Of a stretch of 64,000 nt of DNA, positions 34,012-41,319 are shown piece after piece. The position numbers were made by a program, and so were the translations under genes. Position 1 is the first letter of the stretch; every line of letters starts with the position of its first letter. The notes under the pieces were generated by a model. The model was not told where the DNA came from and ran no database searches. It was given only the letters and a program-made list of their open reading frames with translations. Source of the stretch: a virus; the IMG/VR virus record IMGVR_UViG_3300036828_000771, positions 1 to 64,000 of that record. One strand, given 5' to 3'.

Positions 34012-34635
34012 TTAGACCTCGCCCGGATCGGCGTTGATCGCTTCGTCGCGCGCGTCGGAGAGCTTCGACTCGTACTCTTCGTCGGCTTCGCGCTGGCGCT
34101 CGGCGCAGTCGCTCTGGTAGTCCTCCCACAGGAGGTACGCCCATTCGATCAGGTCGCCCAGTTCGGCCGGCTGCGGCGTCGCATCGTTGTCGAGGAACTC
34201 CTCAAACGCCGGATGCTCCGCTTCCTCGCGCGTGACTTCATCGAGGTTCTCGATGTCGCTCGCCCATGATTCGCAGTTGTCGATGCGCTCCTGCAACATC
34301 TCGCCGGTCGCGCCCTGCTGGAGTCCTTCCGGCATATTGTCCAGCGACGACTGGCACTCCTCGCCAAGCTCGCGGATGCGGCCGGCGATGTCCTGAAGCG
34401 AGTCGCTCAAGGTTTCGTCGAGCGCCAGTTCGGCGATCTCCTCTTGGAAGCCGCGCCACTGCGACTTGAAGTTTGAACGCGTCAATTGGCTGGGCTTGGG
34501 GTACGTCTTGCTGACGACCTTGGTCCCCGGGCCAGTCTGATTCTTGAACGTCCACCAGAAATAGCTGTCGCCCGGCACGACGCCGATGCTCGGTATGGCC
34601 TTGCGGGCCTTCTCGACTTTGTTGACTCTCGGCAT
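34012..34635 (-). CDS. acidic unknown protein
   Basis: 207 aa from ATG 34635, with an AGGAA site upstream. Basic N-terminal 60 residues (RVNKVEKARKAIPSIGVVPGD, then FKNQTGPGTK), then a long acidic helical part with many Glu and Asp. Strong charge separation may indicate nucleic acid mimicry or binding, but this is speculation. First gene behind the 34668-34696 promoter. Confidence 0.5.
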   Translation of the reverse strand: MPRVNKVEKARKAIPSIGVVPGDSYFWWTFKNQTGPGTKVVSKTYPKPSQLTRSNFKSQWRGFQEEIAELALDETLSDSLQDIAGRIRELGEECQSSLDNMPEGLQQGATGEMLQERIDNCESWASDIENLDEVTREEAEHPAFEEFLDNDATPQPAELGDLIEWAYLLWEDYQSDCAERQREADEEYESKLSDARDEAINADPGEV

Positions 34636-34667
34636 TGATGAAAATTCCTGTTTCCTTTGCTGCCCTA

Positions 34668-34696
34668 GATGTAGGACATGCAATGTCCTAAATCAA
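34668..34696 (-). promoter_or_regulatory. leftward promoter/operator
   Basis: Minus-strand TTGATT (34696-34691), 17 bp, TACATC (34673-34668). The plus strand reads TGCCCTAGATGTAGGACATG then TGTCCTAAATCAAGCCC, so two copies of the palindrome-type motif are adjacent. The stop codon of the 34688-34852 gene lies inside the -35 motif. Confidence 0.6.
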
Positions 34697-34852
34697 GCCC
34701 TGCAACCGTTCTAGGGTGCCGAGGTAGTTAGCGGGCCTGAAGCCGCCGCGATCAATCCACACCGCGAGATCGAGCAAGCCTAGCGTCGCTTCCTCGAAGT
34801 CGCGGTCGGAGATCGCTCGCTCGATGCGCTCCATGCAGGCGTTGGGGTCCAT
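34688..34852 (-). CDS. 54-aa protein
   Basis: ATG 34852 overlaps the previous TAA (TAATG), and the frame ends at TAG 34690-34688 inside the regulatory motif. Product starts MDPNACMERIERAISDRD and continues as a helical, Leu-rich chain (ATLGLLDLAVWIDRGG). The tight overlap and GC-rich third positions support it. Function unknown. Confidence 0.55.
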   Translation of the reverse strand: MDPNACMERIERAISDRDFEEATLGLLDLAVWIDRGGFRPANYLGTLERLQGLI

Positions 34853-35466
34853 TACTTCCACCTCTTGAGCCAGCTAGGGCCGAACTGGTTGCGGACTTGC
34901 CGCAGCAGGTGGCCGTTCGGCTCGCGCGCGTCGGCACCGTTCATCCAGCAGGTGATCAGGTGCTCTTTCCAGCCGCCACTTTTGGTCGCGTATTTGACGG
35001 CGAAGGCCTGCACGGCTTGAAGCTGCTCCGGGGTCGGGGTCTGGCTCAGGTCGGTGTCGTTGGCGTTCACGATCATCGCCATGGAGTAGTTGCCGAACGG
35101 CTTGAACTGCTCGACGCCCTCGTAGACGTACAGCCGGCGCTTGACGATCTTGCCATCCACCTCGGTGGTGATGGTCTTGTCCGTGCGGGCCTTGATCGGG
35201 AAGTGCGCGAAAAGCTGACTGTCGCCAGTGAAGCTGTCGCTGTAGGTCTTGCCGACCTCGAAGCGTTTGACGGTCGGCGGGTTCACCATTTCTTCCGGCG
35301 CATTGATGCCGTAGCCGCCGCGATGCACCTTGTCCGGGTCGACCTTCTCGCGCTCGGCGATCCAGTCCTCGGCTTGCTTCACGGTGTCGACGCGGGCGAC
35401 GACCACCAGCCGGTCGCCCGGTTTGGTCGCGCTCTCTTCGTCGGTGATAGTCACTTGCTTGCGCAT
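34852..35466 (-). CDS. unknown protein
   Basis: 204 aa, with a GAAAGGAC site six bases before the ATG, right after hairpin copy 2. Mixed alpha/beta, with LVVVARVDTVKQAEDWIAE near the start and a C-terminal AVKYATKSGGWKEHLITCW segment. No family recognised. Confidence 0.5.
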   Translation of the reverse strand: MRKQVTITDEESATKPGDRLVVVARVDTVKQAEDWIAEREKVDPDKVHRGGYGINAPEEMVNPPTVKRFEVGKTYSDSFTGDSQLFAHFPIKARTDKTITTEVDGKIVKRRLYVYEGVEQFKPFGNYSMAMIVNANDTDLSQTPTPEQLQAVQAFAVKYATKSGGWKEHLITCWMNGADAREPNGHLLRQVRNQFGPSWLKRWK

Positions 35467-35472
35467 GTCATT

Positions 35473-35523
35473 GTCCTTTCGACGCCTCGACCCCGCACCG
35501 GGTTCTCAGGCCCGGGCGGGGTT
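35473..35523 (-). repeat. dispersed RNA hairpin element, copy 2
   Basis: Plus strand: CTTTCGACGCCTCGA, then CCCCGC, bulged A, CCGGG, loop TTCTCAGG, CCCGG, GCGGGG, TT. The loop is nearly that of copy 1 (TTTTCAGG), while the inner stem differs by paired changes. It lies between the 35528-35593 peptide gene and the ribosome site of the 35466 gene. Confidence 0.65.
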
Positions 35524-35527
35524 GGCT

Positions 35528-35593
35528 TCAGATGTGGATCACTGCGTCGAGCAGGATCATCAGCAGGGTGAGGACGAGCGCGGCCATCAGCAT
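35528..35593 (-). CDS. 21-aa membrane peptide
   Basis: ATG 35593 is preceded by AAGGAG at 4-5 bp, one of the strongest ribosome sites in the block. The frame encodes MLMAALVLTLLMILLDAVIHI, a single hydrophobic helix, and ends at TGA. Too short for ordinary gene callers, but position and ribosome site support translation. It may be a membrane regulator or toxin-like peptide; unknown. Confidence 0.5.
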   Translation of the reverse strand: MLMAALVLTLLMILLDAVIHI

Positions 35594-35601
35594 GGGACTC
35601 C

Positions 35602-35805
35602 TTACTGCCGGATCGTCTCGACGAAGGTGGCGATACGGTCGCCCAGCACTTCGTCGGTGACGCCCTCGGCGATGGCCTTGTGGCCCTCGCGGAAGACCTT
35701 GCCGATGTCCATCACACTGATCTGGACACCGCAGCAGCGGGTTCTGTAGGCCTCCTCGATTCGCAGGTCGTCGCGCTTGGCCTGAGCCTTGGTCGGTTTA
35801 CGCAT
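35602..35805 (-). CDS. small basic protein
   Basis: 67 aa. Basic helical start (RKPTKAQAKRDDLRIEEAY), a CC pair and a helical end (VTDEVLGDRIATFVETIRQ). No family recognised. Overlaps the next gene by 8 bp. Confidence 0.5.
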   Translation of the reverse strand: MRKPTKAQAKRDDLRIEEAYRTRCCGVQISVMDIGKVFREGHKAIAEGVTDEVLGDRIATFVETIRQ

Positions 35806-36004
35806 TGGCCGACTCCTCGTTGAACTTGCGACCCGTGCCTTCCCAGTAGGTCGCCGTCACTTGGAAACCCTCGCTCTCGGGGAACCGATGGCGGATCGAG
35901 GCGAGCACGTCCAAGACGTGAGCGCGGTCGGTGCCGCTGCGGGGCGCGGTAGCGAAAAAGTGTCGGCCGTTCAGGCTGACGTTGATCTCGACGTGGCTTT
36001 GCAT
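35798..36004 (-). CDS. small unknown protein
   Basis: 68 aa, beta-rich start (HVEINVSLNGRHFFAT), then a helix and YWEGTGRKFNEE. Its ribosome site AAAGGAC lies just after hairpin copy 3. Function unknown. Confidence 0.5.
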   Translation of the reverse strand: MQSHVEINVSLNGRHFFATAPRSGTDRAHVLDVLASIRHRFPESEGFQVTATYWEGTGRKFNEESANA

Positions 36005-36010
36005 GGTGTA

Positions 36011-36060
36011 GTCCTTTCGACTCCTCGACCCCGCTCACGGGTCCTAGCCGTGGCGGGGTT
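36011..36060 (-). repeat. dispersed RNA hairpin element, copy 3
   Basis: Plus strand: CTTTCGACTCCTCGA, then CCCCGC (36029-36034), bulged T, CACGG, loop GTCCTAG, CCGTG, GCGGGG (36053-36058), TT. Same plan as copies 1, 2 and 4 with another set of compensated inner-stem bases. Confidence 0.65.
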
Positions 36061-36067
36061 GTTGGGG

Positions 36068-36277
36068 TTACTGCGCGTCGACCTGAGCCTGAAGCTCCTC
36101 GACCTTGGCCTCGGCTTCCTGCCAGAGCATCACGATGCTCGACAGGCTGGGCCGGTGGCCGGTCTCGGTCTTGTACCGGGCGATGAAGTCGAACGCGGCT
36201 TGCGCCTTGCTGACCTGCGAGACCACGTTGAAGGCCTCGACCGCTGCCACGATTTTGTCGTTCACTTGATTGACCAT
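36068..36277 (-). CDS. small helical protein
   Basis: 69 aa from ATG 36277, which directly follows GAAAGG; GTG 36265 is an alternative with better spacing. Helical throughout (KIVAAVEAFNVVSQVSKAQAAF and MLWQEAEAKVEELQAQV), probably a coiled coil. Function unknown. Confidence 0.5.
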   Translation of the reverse strand: MVNQVNDKIVAAVEAFNVVSQVSKAQAAFDFIARYKTETGHRPSLSSIVMLWQEAEAKVEELQAQVDAQ

Positions 36278-36293
36278 CCTTTCGTTGTTGCTA

Positions 36294-36338
36294 CTGACTC
36301 CTTGACCCCGCTCAGCGGTGTCATGCGCTGGCGGGGTT
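36294..36338 (-). repeat. dispersed RNA hairpin element, copy 4
   Basis: Plus strand: TGACTCCTTGA, then CCCCGC (36306-36311), bulged T, CAGCG, loop GTGTCATG, CGCTG, GCGGGG (36331-36336), TT. The gap 36339-36499 beyond it holds no convincing gene. Confidence 0.65.
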
Positions 36339-36493
36339 GAGGGTCGGACAGGAGAGGCTGGAGCAGGCGGGGCTTTTCGCGTTTCCAAATGTTAAGGCGA
36401 AGTAGCCGGTCGGCTTTTCTCCTGATCTCTCACTGGGAGGGACCGTGCCGGGGTCGCCGGCCGCTTCGTCCCTCCCCACTAAGATGGGGATGG

Positions 36494-36560
36494 CATGCCC
36501 TAAATCAAGGGCATGTGGATAACCTTTCCTGCCGTTTGCACATGCCCTGCATTTAGGGCA
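36494..36560. promoter_or_regulatory. pair of TGCCCT/AGGGCA palindromes
   Basis: CATGCCCT (36494-36501), AAATCA, AGGGCATG (36508-36515) is a perfect 8-bp-arm palindrome. A second, TGCCCT (36543-36548), GCATTT, AGGGCA (36555-36560), lies 27 bp away. Minus-strand TTGATT here is followed 17 bp later by ATCTTA, a poor -10. So these are operator candidates more than proven promoters. The first one contains the stop codon of the 36500 gene. Confidence 0.45.
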
Positions 36561-37075
36561 CGGGCCAGCCCGCGCTCCCGGGCACGTAGCTTGCGCAGCG
36601 CCGTCGCTGCGCGCTTGGCCTTGGTCTCCCAGCGCTTGATGGATGCCCGGGTGGCGTCGAGCTTGGCCGAGCGGGCCTCGACCGGGCTGGGCTTGGGCGG
36701 CGCAGCCTTGACCGGCTTGGGCAGGTGCCAGCCCTTGGCCAGCACATGCTGAATCATCTCCAGTTCGAGGGCGGCGTGCCGGGCGCTGTGCGCCTTGAAC
36801 CACCTCTTGCCGTGCCGCCGCTCGAACACCCAATGCGAGGCGTCGTGCACCATGCGCGGCAGACCGTTGCCTCGGGCGTACTGGGTGTCGGTGCCCTTCG
36901 GCGCAGCCCACGCGCGGTTCACGCGGTGACTCCACCATGGCCCTCGCAGGTGCTTGCCGCCGAATTTCTTCAGCAGCTTGTCGAAGATCGGCTTGGCCTC
37001 GGCGGCGGTGACGGGAGGCAACTTGACGTTGCCCCACGCATCGTTCACGTCGCTGTAGGAGGTGAGCGATTCCAT
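36500..37075 (-). CDS. unknown protein with His-rich motif
   Basis: 191 aa from ATG 37075 (GTG 37078 possible), overlapping the previous stop. The middle has MVHDASHWVFERRHGKRWFKAHSARH, with repeated His that could bind a metal, as in small zinc peptidase-like proteins. A very basic Lys/Arg helix follows (about 135-175). It ends at TAG inside a palindrome. No family is certain. Confidence 0.5.
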   Translation of the reverse strand: MESLTSYSDVNDAWGNVKLPPVTAAEAKPIFDKLLKKFGGKHLRGPWWSHRVNRAWAAPKGTDTQYARGNGLPRMVHDASHWVFERRHGKRWFKAHSARHAALELEMIQHVLAKGWHLPKPVKAAPPKPSPVEARSAKLDATRASIKRWETKAKRAATALRKLRARERGLARALNAGHVQTAGKVIHMPLI

Positions 37076-37407
37076 CACGACACCTTCCTGCCCTTGGCGA
37101 TCAGCAGTCGCCAGTCGGCCATGCTGATCGTGACCTCATGCGTGCCGTCGCGGATGTGCATCTTGGCCGAGCCGTCTTCGGCTTCCGCCGCCCACACGAG
37201 GCGCTTGCCTGAGCCGAGCTTGGCCAGAGCGCTGGCCTTGGTGTTCGTGATGAACACTTCCCACCGCTCGGCATCGGCCCATCGCTCGCCTTCCGGCCGT
37301 GCGGCCTTCGGGAGCTTCTTCCATCTCCGCTCCTTCACCTTCTTCGCTGGCCCGCTGCGGATCAGGAAGGTGGGGATCGTGAGATCGTCGTTCGATTGAA
37401 ATAGCAA
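37075..37407 (-). CDS. unknown basic protein
   Basis: 110 aa from TTG 37407, with CGGAG 6 bp upstream. Basic (KKVKERRWKKLPKAARP), with a beta-rich second half (WEVFITNTKASAL, then MHIRDGTHEVTISM). First gene behind the 37434-37462 promoter, which has a perfect TATAAT. Function unknown. Confidence 0.5.
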   Translation of the reverse strand: MLFQSNDDLTIPTFLIRSGPAKKVKERRWKKLPKAARPEGERWADAERWEVFITNTKASALAKLGSGKRLVWAAEAEDGSAKMHIRDGTHEVTISMADWRLLIAKGRKVS

Positions 37408-37433
37408 CTTAGACTCCGTTTGTTGATGTCCAC

Positions 37434-37462
37434 ATTATAGGGCATGTCAACAACAAAGTCCA
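37434..37462 (-). promoter_or_regulatory. leftward promoter with TATAAT
   Basis: Minus-strand TGGACT (37462-37457), 17 bp, TATAAT (37439-37434), with GCCC directly before the -10 and GACATGCCCTATAATGTGGACATC around it. Leader about 20 nt with a ribosome site. Confidence 0.55.
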
Positions 37463-37485
37463 TCCGCTGCATTTTGTGGTGTGTC

Positions 37486-37716
37486 CTAATTTAAGGGCAC
37501 TATCGTTGGGATGACTTGGAGTTCCTGCTCGAACTCGCGCAGCTTCTCCTCGTCATCGGTCTGCGGCTGCAACGCCATCACGAACACCACACAGGCAATG
37601 CCGCTGTCGGTCATGCCGTGCCAGATGCGACATGGGGTGAACTCCATGCCCTCATCAACGAGCAGGCTCGTCGGAATCTCAACGAAGTCTTCGGTCGATT
37701 CGATTACGATCTTCAT
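37486..37716 (-). CDS. small unknown protein
   Basis: 76 aa from ATG 37716, with a GAGG site. Beta-rich start (MKIVIESTEDFVEIPTSLLV), then GIACVVFVMALQPQTDDEEK. It ends PLN-TAG, with the stop inside CCCTTAAATTAGGACA, a copy of the regulatory motif. Function unknown. Confidence 0.5.
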   Translation of the reverse strand: MKIVIESTEDFVEIPTSLLVDEGMEFTPCRIWHGMTDSGIACVVFVMALQPQTDDEEKLREFEQELQVIPTIVPLN

Positions 37717-37742
37717 GATTGCTACCTCTTGGTCGTCATGCG

Positions 37743-38105
37743 TCACACCATGATCTTGGGCGGCAGTGGGATCGTCGCACGATGGGGTCGCCAGATGTGC
37801 AAGACATTCGGGTGGATGTTGATGTGATCGTCGACCGGCACATGGAGTTGCATCGCCACTTCGGTCGGCTTGAAGAACATCCGCTTGACGTACTCCATCT
37901 CCGCCCACGTCGGCGTGCGACCAGCGACGCTGACGCTGACGTGGTCCCAGCCCTCGCCGTTGCTCGCGATGCAGCGCATGTAGAACAGGCCACACGGAAT
38001 CGCGAACGCGCCGCCACGGTCGTTGCCCTTGCCGCCGTACCTCCACGGCTCCGGGCAGTCTTTCAACGGCACCCGGTACTGTTCGAGTTCGCTGAGCTTC
38101 TTCAT
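37743..38105 (-). CDS. DUF7694-like protein
   Basis: 120 aa. The pattern AIPCGLFYMRCIASNGEGWDHVSVS, then PTWAEMEYVKRMFF, then MQLHVP, HPNVLHIWRP matches a small family common in phages and often filed as DUF7694. No activity is known to me. It overlaps the next gene upstream by 4 bp. Confidence 0.65.
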   Translation of the reverse strand: MKKLSELEQYRVPLKDCPEPWRYGGKGNDRGGAFAIPCGLFYMRCIASNGEGWDHVSVSVAGRTPTWAEMEYVKRMFFKPTEVAMQLHVPVDDHINIHPNVLHIWRPHRATIPLPPKIMV

Positions 38106-38284
38106 TGCTTGGGCTCGAACTGTGACGGTGCCGGTGCATTCGCTCGTCTTTCCCCGGCCGCCATCCGCAGATATCTCAGGTATCTCAGTACCTGCTCGAC
38201 GGTGATTCCGACCTCAAGGCAGAGCGCCAATTCCTCGGCGATCTCGTCCGCCAGCTTTTCCGGCTCTGTGATAGGCTCGCTCAT
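38102..38284 (-). CDS. small helical protein
   Basis: 60 aa, acidic helical N-terminus (EPEKLADEIAEELALCLEVGI), then VEQVLRYLRYLRMAAG. Divergent from the M15 peptidase gene, whose ATG lies 15 bp away. Function unknown. Confidence 0.5.
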   Translation of the reverse strand: MSEPITEPEKLADEIAEELALCLEVGITVEQVLRYLRYLRMAAGERRANAPAPSQFEPKQ

Positions 38285-38298
38285 TGGAGGACTCCATC

Positions 38299-38745
38299 AT
38301 GCCAACCGAAATGCTCAGTCCCCATTTCGCCCTCAGCGAGTTCACGATCAGCGAGACCGCAGGCCGTCACGGTCTCGACAATACGCCGCCGCCCGAGATC
38401 GTCGAGGAACTGCGCAAGATGGCGGCGCTGATGGAGAGGGTGCGCACCTTGCTCGGCGACAAGCCGATCCAGATCACCAGCGGCTACCGTGCGCCTGCGG
38501 TCAACGCTGCGGTCGGCTCCAGTGCGTTCTCGCACCACTGCAAGGGACAGGCCGTCGATTTCATCTGCCCGGGATTCGGGACGCCGCGTGAGATCGCCGA
38601 GGCGTTGCTGCCGCACCTGCACACCCTCGAAATCGATCAACTGATCTGGGAGTTCGGATCGTGGGTCCATCTCAGCCACCATGACACGCCCCGCAAGATG
38701 GCGCTGACGATTGATCATGGTGGCACCCGGTCAGGGATCGGCTGA
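38299..38745 (+). CDS. M15-family peptidase, endolysin candidate
   Basis: 148 aa from ATG 38299, with GGAGG 7-8 bp upstream. Zinc peptidase M15 motifs: ITSGYRAPAVNAAV, then SSAFSHHCKGQAVDF (first metal His and Asp) and SWVHLSHH (last metal His). Family members cut cell-wall peptides, such as D-Ala-D-Ala or L-Ala-D-Glu bonds. No signal peptide, so release would need a holin. It is the only rightward gene in a long leftward block, and the space to its divergent neighbour is too short for an ordinary promoter. Confidence 0.8.
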   Translation: MPTEMLSPHFALSEFTISETAGRHGLDNTPPPEIVEELRKMAALMERVRTLLGDKPIQITSGYRAPAVNAAVGSSAFSHHCKGQAVDFICPGFGTPREIAEALLPHLHTLEIDQLIWEFGSWVHLSHHDTPRKMALTIDHGGTRSGIG

Positions 38746-38747
38746 CT

Positions 38748-39026
38748 TCACGGCTCGACCGGCTGCTCTCCTTCATCCAGTTCTGGCGGTTGGTTCTTGT
38801 GCAAGCGCCACACCTCCATGTGCTCGGCGCACACCAGCGCTTCCTTGACCTGAGCCTCGTCGTCGGCAGGCTTTTCGCCCGCGTCGATGGCCTCCTGCCG
38901 GCGGACCGCCCACAGGCGCACGAGATTGGCGGCAGCAGGATCGCGCCCCATCAGCAGGAAGTAGGGCTCGTCCGGTTCGAGGTTGGCGTAGCAGTCGTAG
39001 GGACTCGGCCTTGCCTTGGTTCCCAT
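38748..39026 (-). CDS. unknown protein of a phage-common type
   Basis: 92 aa from ATG 39026, chosen because AGGAGG lies 8 bp upstream (ATG 39032 is too close). The pattern SPYDCYANLEPDEPYFLLMGRDPAA, then LVRLWAVRRQEAI and VCAEHMEVWRLHKN is familiar from phage genomes, without known function. Ends in an acidic tail; converges with the M15 gene. Confidence 0.55.
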   Translation of the reverse strand: MGTKARPSPYDCYANLEPDEPYFLLMGRDPAAANLVRLWAVRRQEAIDAGEKPADDEAQVKEALVCAEHMEVWRLHKNQPPELDEGEQPVEP

Positions 39027-39028
39027 GG

Positions 39029-40816
39029 TCATCCCTCCTTCAGAAAACAGATGCTGGTGGCGGCAACAGTCTGCGGCGTCGGGTAGTCGAGTACGCCCAT
39101 GGCGCGCAGCCGGCCGAGGTTCTGGGCGAACGAGCCCGAGCCCGGCGACACGCCGACCGTCTCCGCGAGGTCCTGCTTGCCCGGCGCGCGCGGCCAGACC
39201 CGGATCAGTTCCCGCATGATGCTGGCCCTTGCAGGCGTCAGGCGGGAGAACAGCGCTGCGTGGACCTCCTCCTGCGAGGCGGTGGTCCTGCGGGCCTGTA
39301 TCTCGCCCTGTGGCGTCAGCGCCGCCGTGTCGGGGCTTGGGTAGGCCAGCAGACCCGAGGCCTTCAGGGCGGCCAGATTCTGGGCGTAGCTGCCCGATCC
39401 CGGGCTCACCCCGGACCACAGCGCCACCTGAGCCTTGGTCGGCTGACCGACCCGCATGGCGGCGAAGAAGGCCAGCATGTTGAGGATGCGCTGCTGGGCC
39501 GGCGGCAGGCTGCCGTCGCCGTGAGCAACTTTCTTTTCCGTAGCTCGGGATGCAGTAGCTGGGCGCAGCACCTCGGGCGGCTCGCCAGTCCATGGCGTGT
39601 CGGGCACCGGGTGCGCCGGCCGCTCACCTTTTCCCCCGGCGCGGTGGTACTGAGGATTCTCTTCTCTGTGAGCGGGCTCTGCGGTCGCGCCGGCCGTGAT
39701 GCCGACGCGCATCGTGTGGGAGATGACCTTGATCTCCTCCTCGATCTTGTCGCGCAGCGCGAACAGCTTCTCCCGGGCATCGTTGAACGCCGGGATCGCG
39801 GCCTCCATGGCCAGTCGCCGACCGTGCTCGCGGACGCTGGCGATCAGCTTGTCGTCCAGCATGGGCGGCACCGGGGCCTTCAGTCGCGCCTCCAGTTCGG
39901 CGACGCGACGGCGCAACTCGGTGGGATCGTTGGCCTTGAACTCGGCCTCGATCTGCGGCAGTTCGCCGAGCAGCTTGGTGACGAAGCTCTCGACGTTCAC
40001 CGGCTGGGTTTTGACCTTGACCTCGCCGCGCAGCACCCGGCGATCCGGGTGGAAGGAATCCTTGGGCGGCACCTTCACCAGCACCGGCTTGTCGGAGCGC
40101 TCCAGCCACACCCAGCACTGGCCGGTCGGCAGCGTGGCCAGAGTCTTGATGATTGGCTTGGCGTCCTGCACATCGGCGATGTCGAACCACTTCGACAAAT
40201 TCATTAGCGAGTTGCGGCCTTTCTGCCGGTGCAGGAACAGGTTGTCGCACAGTTCGAGGACGGATTTGTTCACCTCTTCGGAGCGCTGGTTGATCAGCGT
40301 GCAGCCCAGCCGCTGATTGCCGCCCAGCCGCACCAGCCGCTCCACCTCGGCGTAGACCAGCCCGTCGTTGATCCGCTGCGGCACGAACTCGGCCGCCTCC
40401 TCGATGAAGACATGACGCAGGCCATGGTCATGGTTCTTGTTCATAAGCAGGCGCACGCAGTCGCGCACGATGCGCCGCCAGTCGGCCTTGCTGAGATCGC
40501 CGGCAAGGTTCAGCACCAACGACACGCCGCTCTGGAGCGCGGCCTCGACGATCTTCGGAGCCGTCATCGGATTGAGCGGCATGTCACCATGCTCACCGAC
40601 CACCACGACAGGCCGACCCTTGCCTTTCCCGGGCACACGCAGGAAGCGCCAGACGCCGGTCGGATCGAAGACGGTCAGCGGGATTCCGGCGTCGTACAGA
40701 TGCTCGGCGATCTCCGTCCCGGTGTATGTTTTCCCTGAATCCCGTATCCCGAGGATGCCATTGGCGCGGCTGCCGATCTCGACTGGGTCGAGCTTCAGGC
40801 TGCCGAACTTGAACAC
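39029..40816 (-). CDS. HerA/FtsK-type ATPase with tandem C-terminal winged helices
   Basis: 595 aa. Walker A GIRDSGKT (about 23-30), Walker B-like HVFIEEAAEF (about 133-142) and a LINQRSEEVNK sensor region fit HerA/DUF87-type hexameric ATPases. A coiled-coil linker lies at about 300-375. Near the C-terminus the unit VSPGSGSYAQNLAALKASGLL recurs as VSPGSGSFAQNLGRLRAMGVL, about 90 residues apart: two winged-helix repeats. It may move or scan DNA. No NurA-like partner is adjacent. Confidence 0.75.
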   Translation of the reverse strand: MFKFGSLKLDPVEIGSRANGILGIRDSGKTYTGTEIAEHLYDAGIPLTVFDPTGVWRFLRVPGKGKGRPVVVVGEHGDMPLNPMTAPKIVEAALQSGVSLVLNLAGDLSKADWRRIVRDCVRLLMNKNHDHGLRHVFIEEAAEFVPQRINDGLVYAEVERLVRLGGNQRLGCTLINQRSEEVNKSVLELCDNLFLHRQKGRNSLMNLSKWFDIADVQDAKPIIKTLATLPTGQCWVWLERSDKPVLVKVPPKDSFHPDRRVLRGEVKVKTQPVNVESFVTKLLGELPQIEAEFKANDPTELRRRVAELEARLKAPVPPMLDDKLIASVREHGRRLAMEAAIPAFNDAREKLFALRDKIEEEIKVISHTMRVGITAGATAEPAHREENPQYHRAGGKGERPAHPVPDTPWTGEPPEVLRPATASRATEKKVAHGDGSLPPAQQRILNMLAFFAAMRVGQPTKAQVALWSGVSPGSGSYAQNLAALKASGLLAYPSPDTAALTPQGEIQARRTTASQEEVHAALFSRLTPARASIMRELIRVWPRAPGKQDLAETVGVSPGSGSFAQNLGRLRAMGVLDYPTPQTVAATSICFLKEG

Positions 40817-40817
40817 G

Positions 40818-41177
40818 TCAGAACCACACCTTGGCGTCGAACAGCACGGCCGGGCCGTAGATCGCAGGCGGATCGATCAGCGCCGGATTCTCCGGGTCGT
40901 GCGTGCGCATGTTGTTGAGGTAGATTTTGGTTGCCTTGTCGTTGCGCGGCAGCCCCTTCAGAGCGCTCATCTCGTCCACGAACATATCGAGGTACTGGCC
41001 GGTCCAGAACACGTTGACATGCTCGTACTCCTCCGCCGGTTCGAGCGCCGTCAGGATGTAGGGCTTCAGGAGTTCAAACACCGGCGTGCCGTCCGGGTTC
41101 AGTTCGACCGAGATCAGTTTCCCGGTCTTCTTCCCGGCCGCCGTCATCACGATCATCTGCAACAGCGTTTGCGCCAT
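40818..41177 (-). CDS. unknown protein next to the HerA-like ATPase
   Basis: 119 aa, one base from the ATPase gene, so probably co-translated. Beta-rich with MIVMTAAGKKTGKLISVELN, then HVNVFWTGQYLDMFVDEM. No nuclease motif is visible. It could be a partner of the ATPase by linkage. Confidence 0.5.
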   Translation of the reverse strand: MAQTLLQMIVMTAAGKKTGKLISVELNPDGTPVFELLKPYILTALEPAEEYEHVNVFWTGQYLDMFVDEMSALKGLPRNDKATKIYLNNMRTHDPENPALIDPPAIYGPAVLFDAKVWF

Positions 41178-41319
41178 CTCACGCCTCCCCGGATAAATCG
41201 GCCCGACCTAACCGCATCGGGGTTCTTTCTACCCCTTAGCGGGCTACTGGGCCGGGCCGACTCGTCCACCGGGGCCGTTGTCAGGTCCCCGGTAGCTAGT
41301 GACGGGTGTACCCGACCCG
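41178..41319. other. intergenic region with three stacked hairpins
   Basis: Inverted repeats: TGACGGGT (41300-41307) with ACCCGTCA (41315-41322), overlapping the stop of the upstream leftward gene; CCGGGG (41269-41274) with CCCCGG (41287-41292); GGGGT (41219-41223) with ACCCC (41231-41235). None has a T tail in the leftward direction. It could slow or end transcription, or form a small RNA. No gene seen. Confidence 0.45.
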
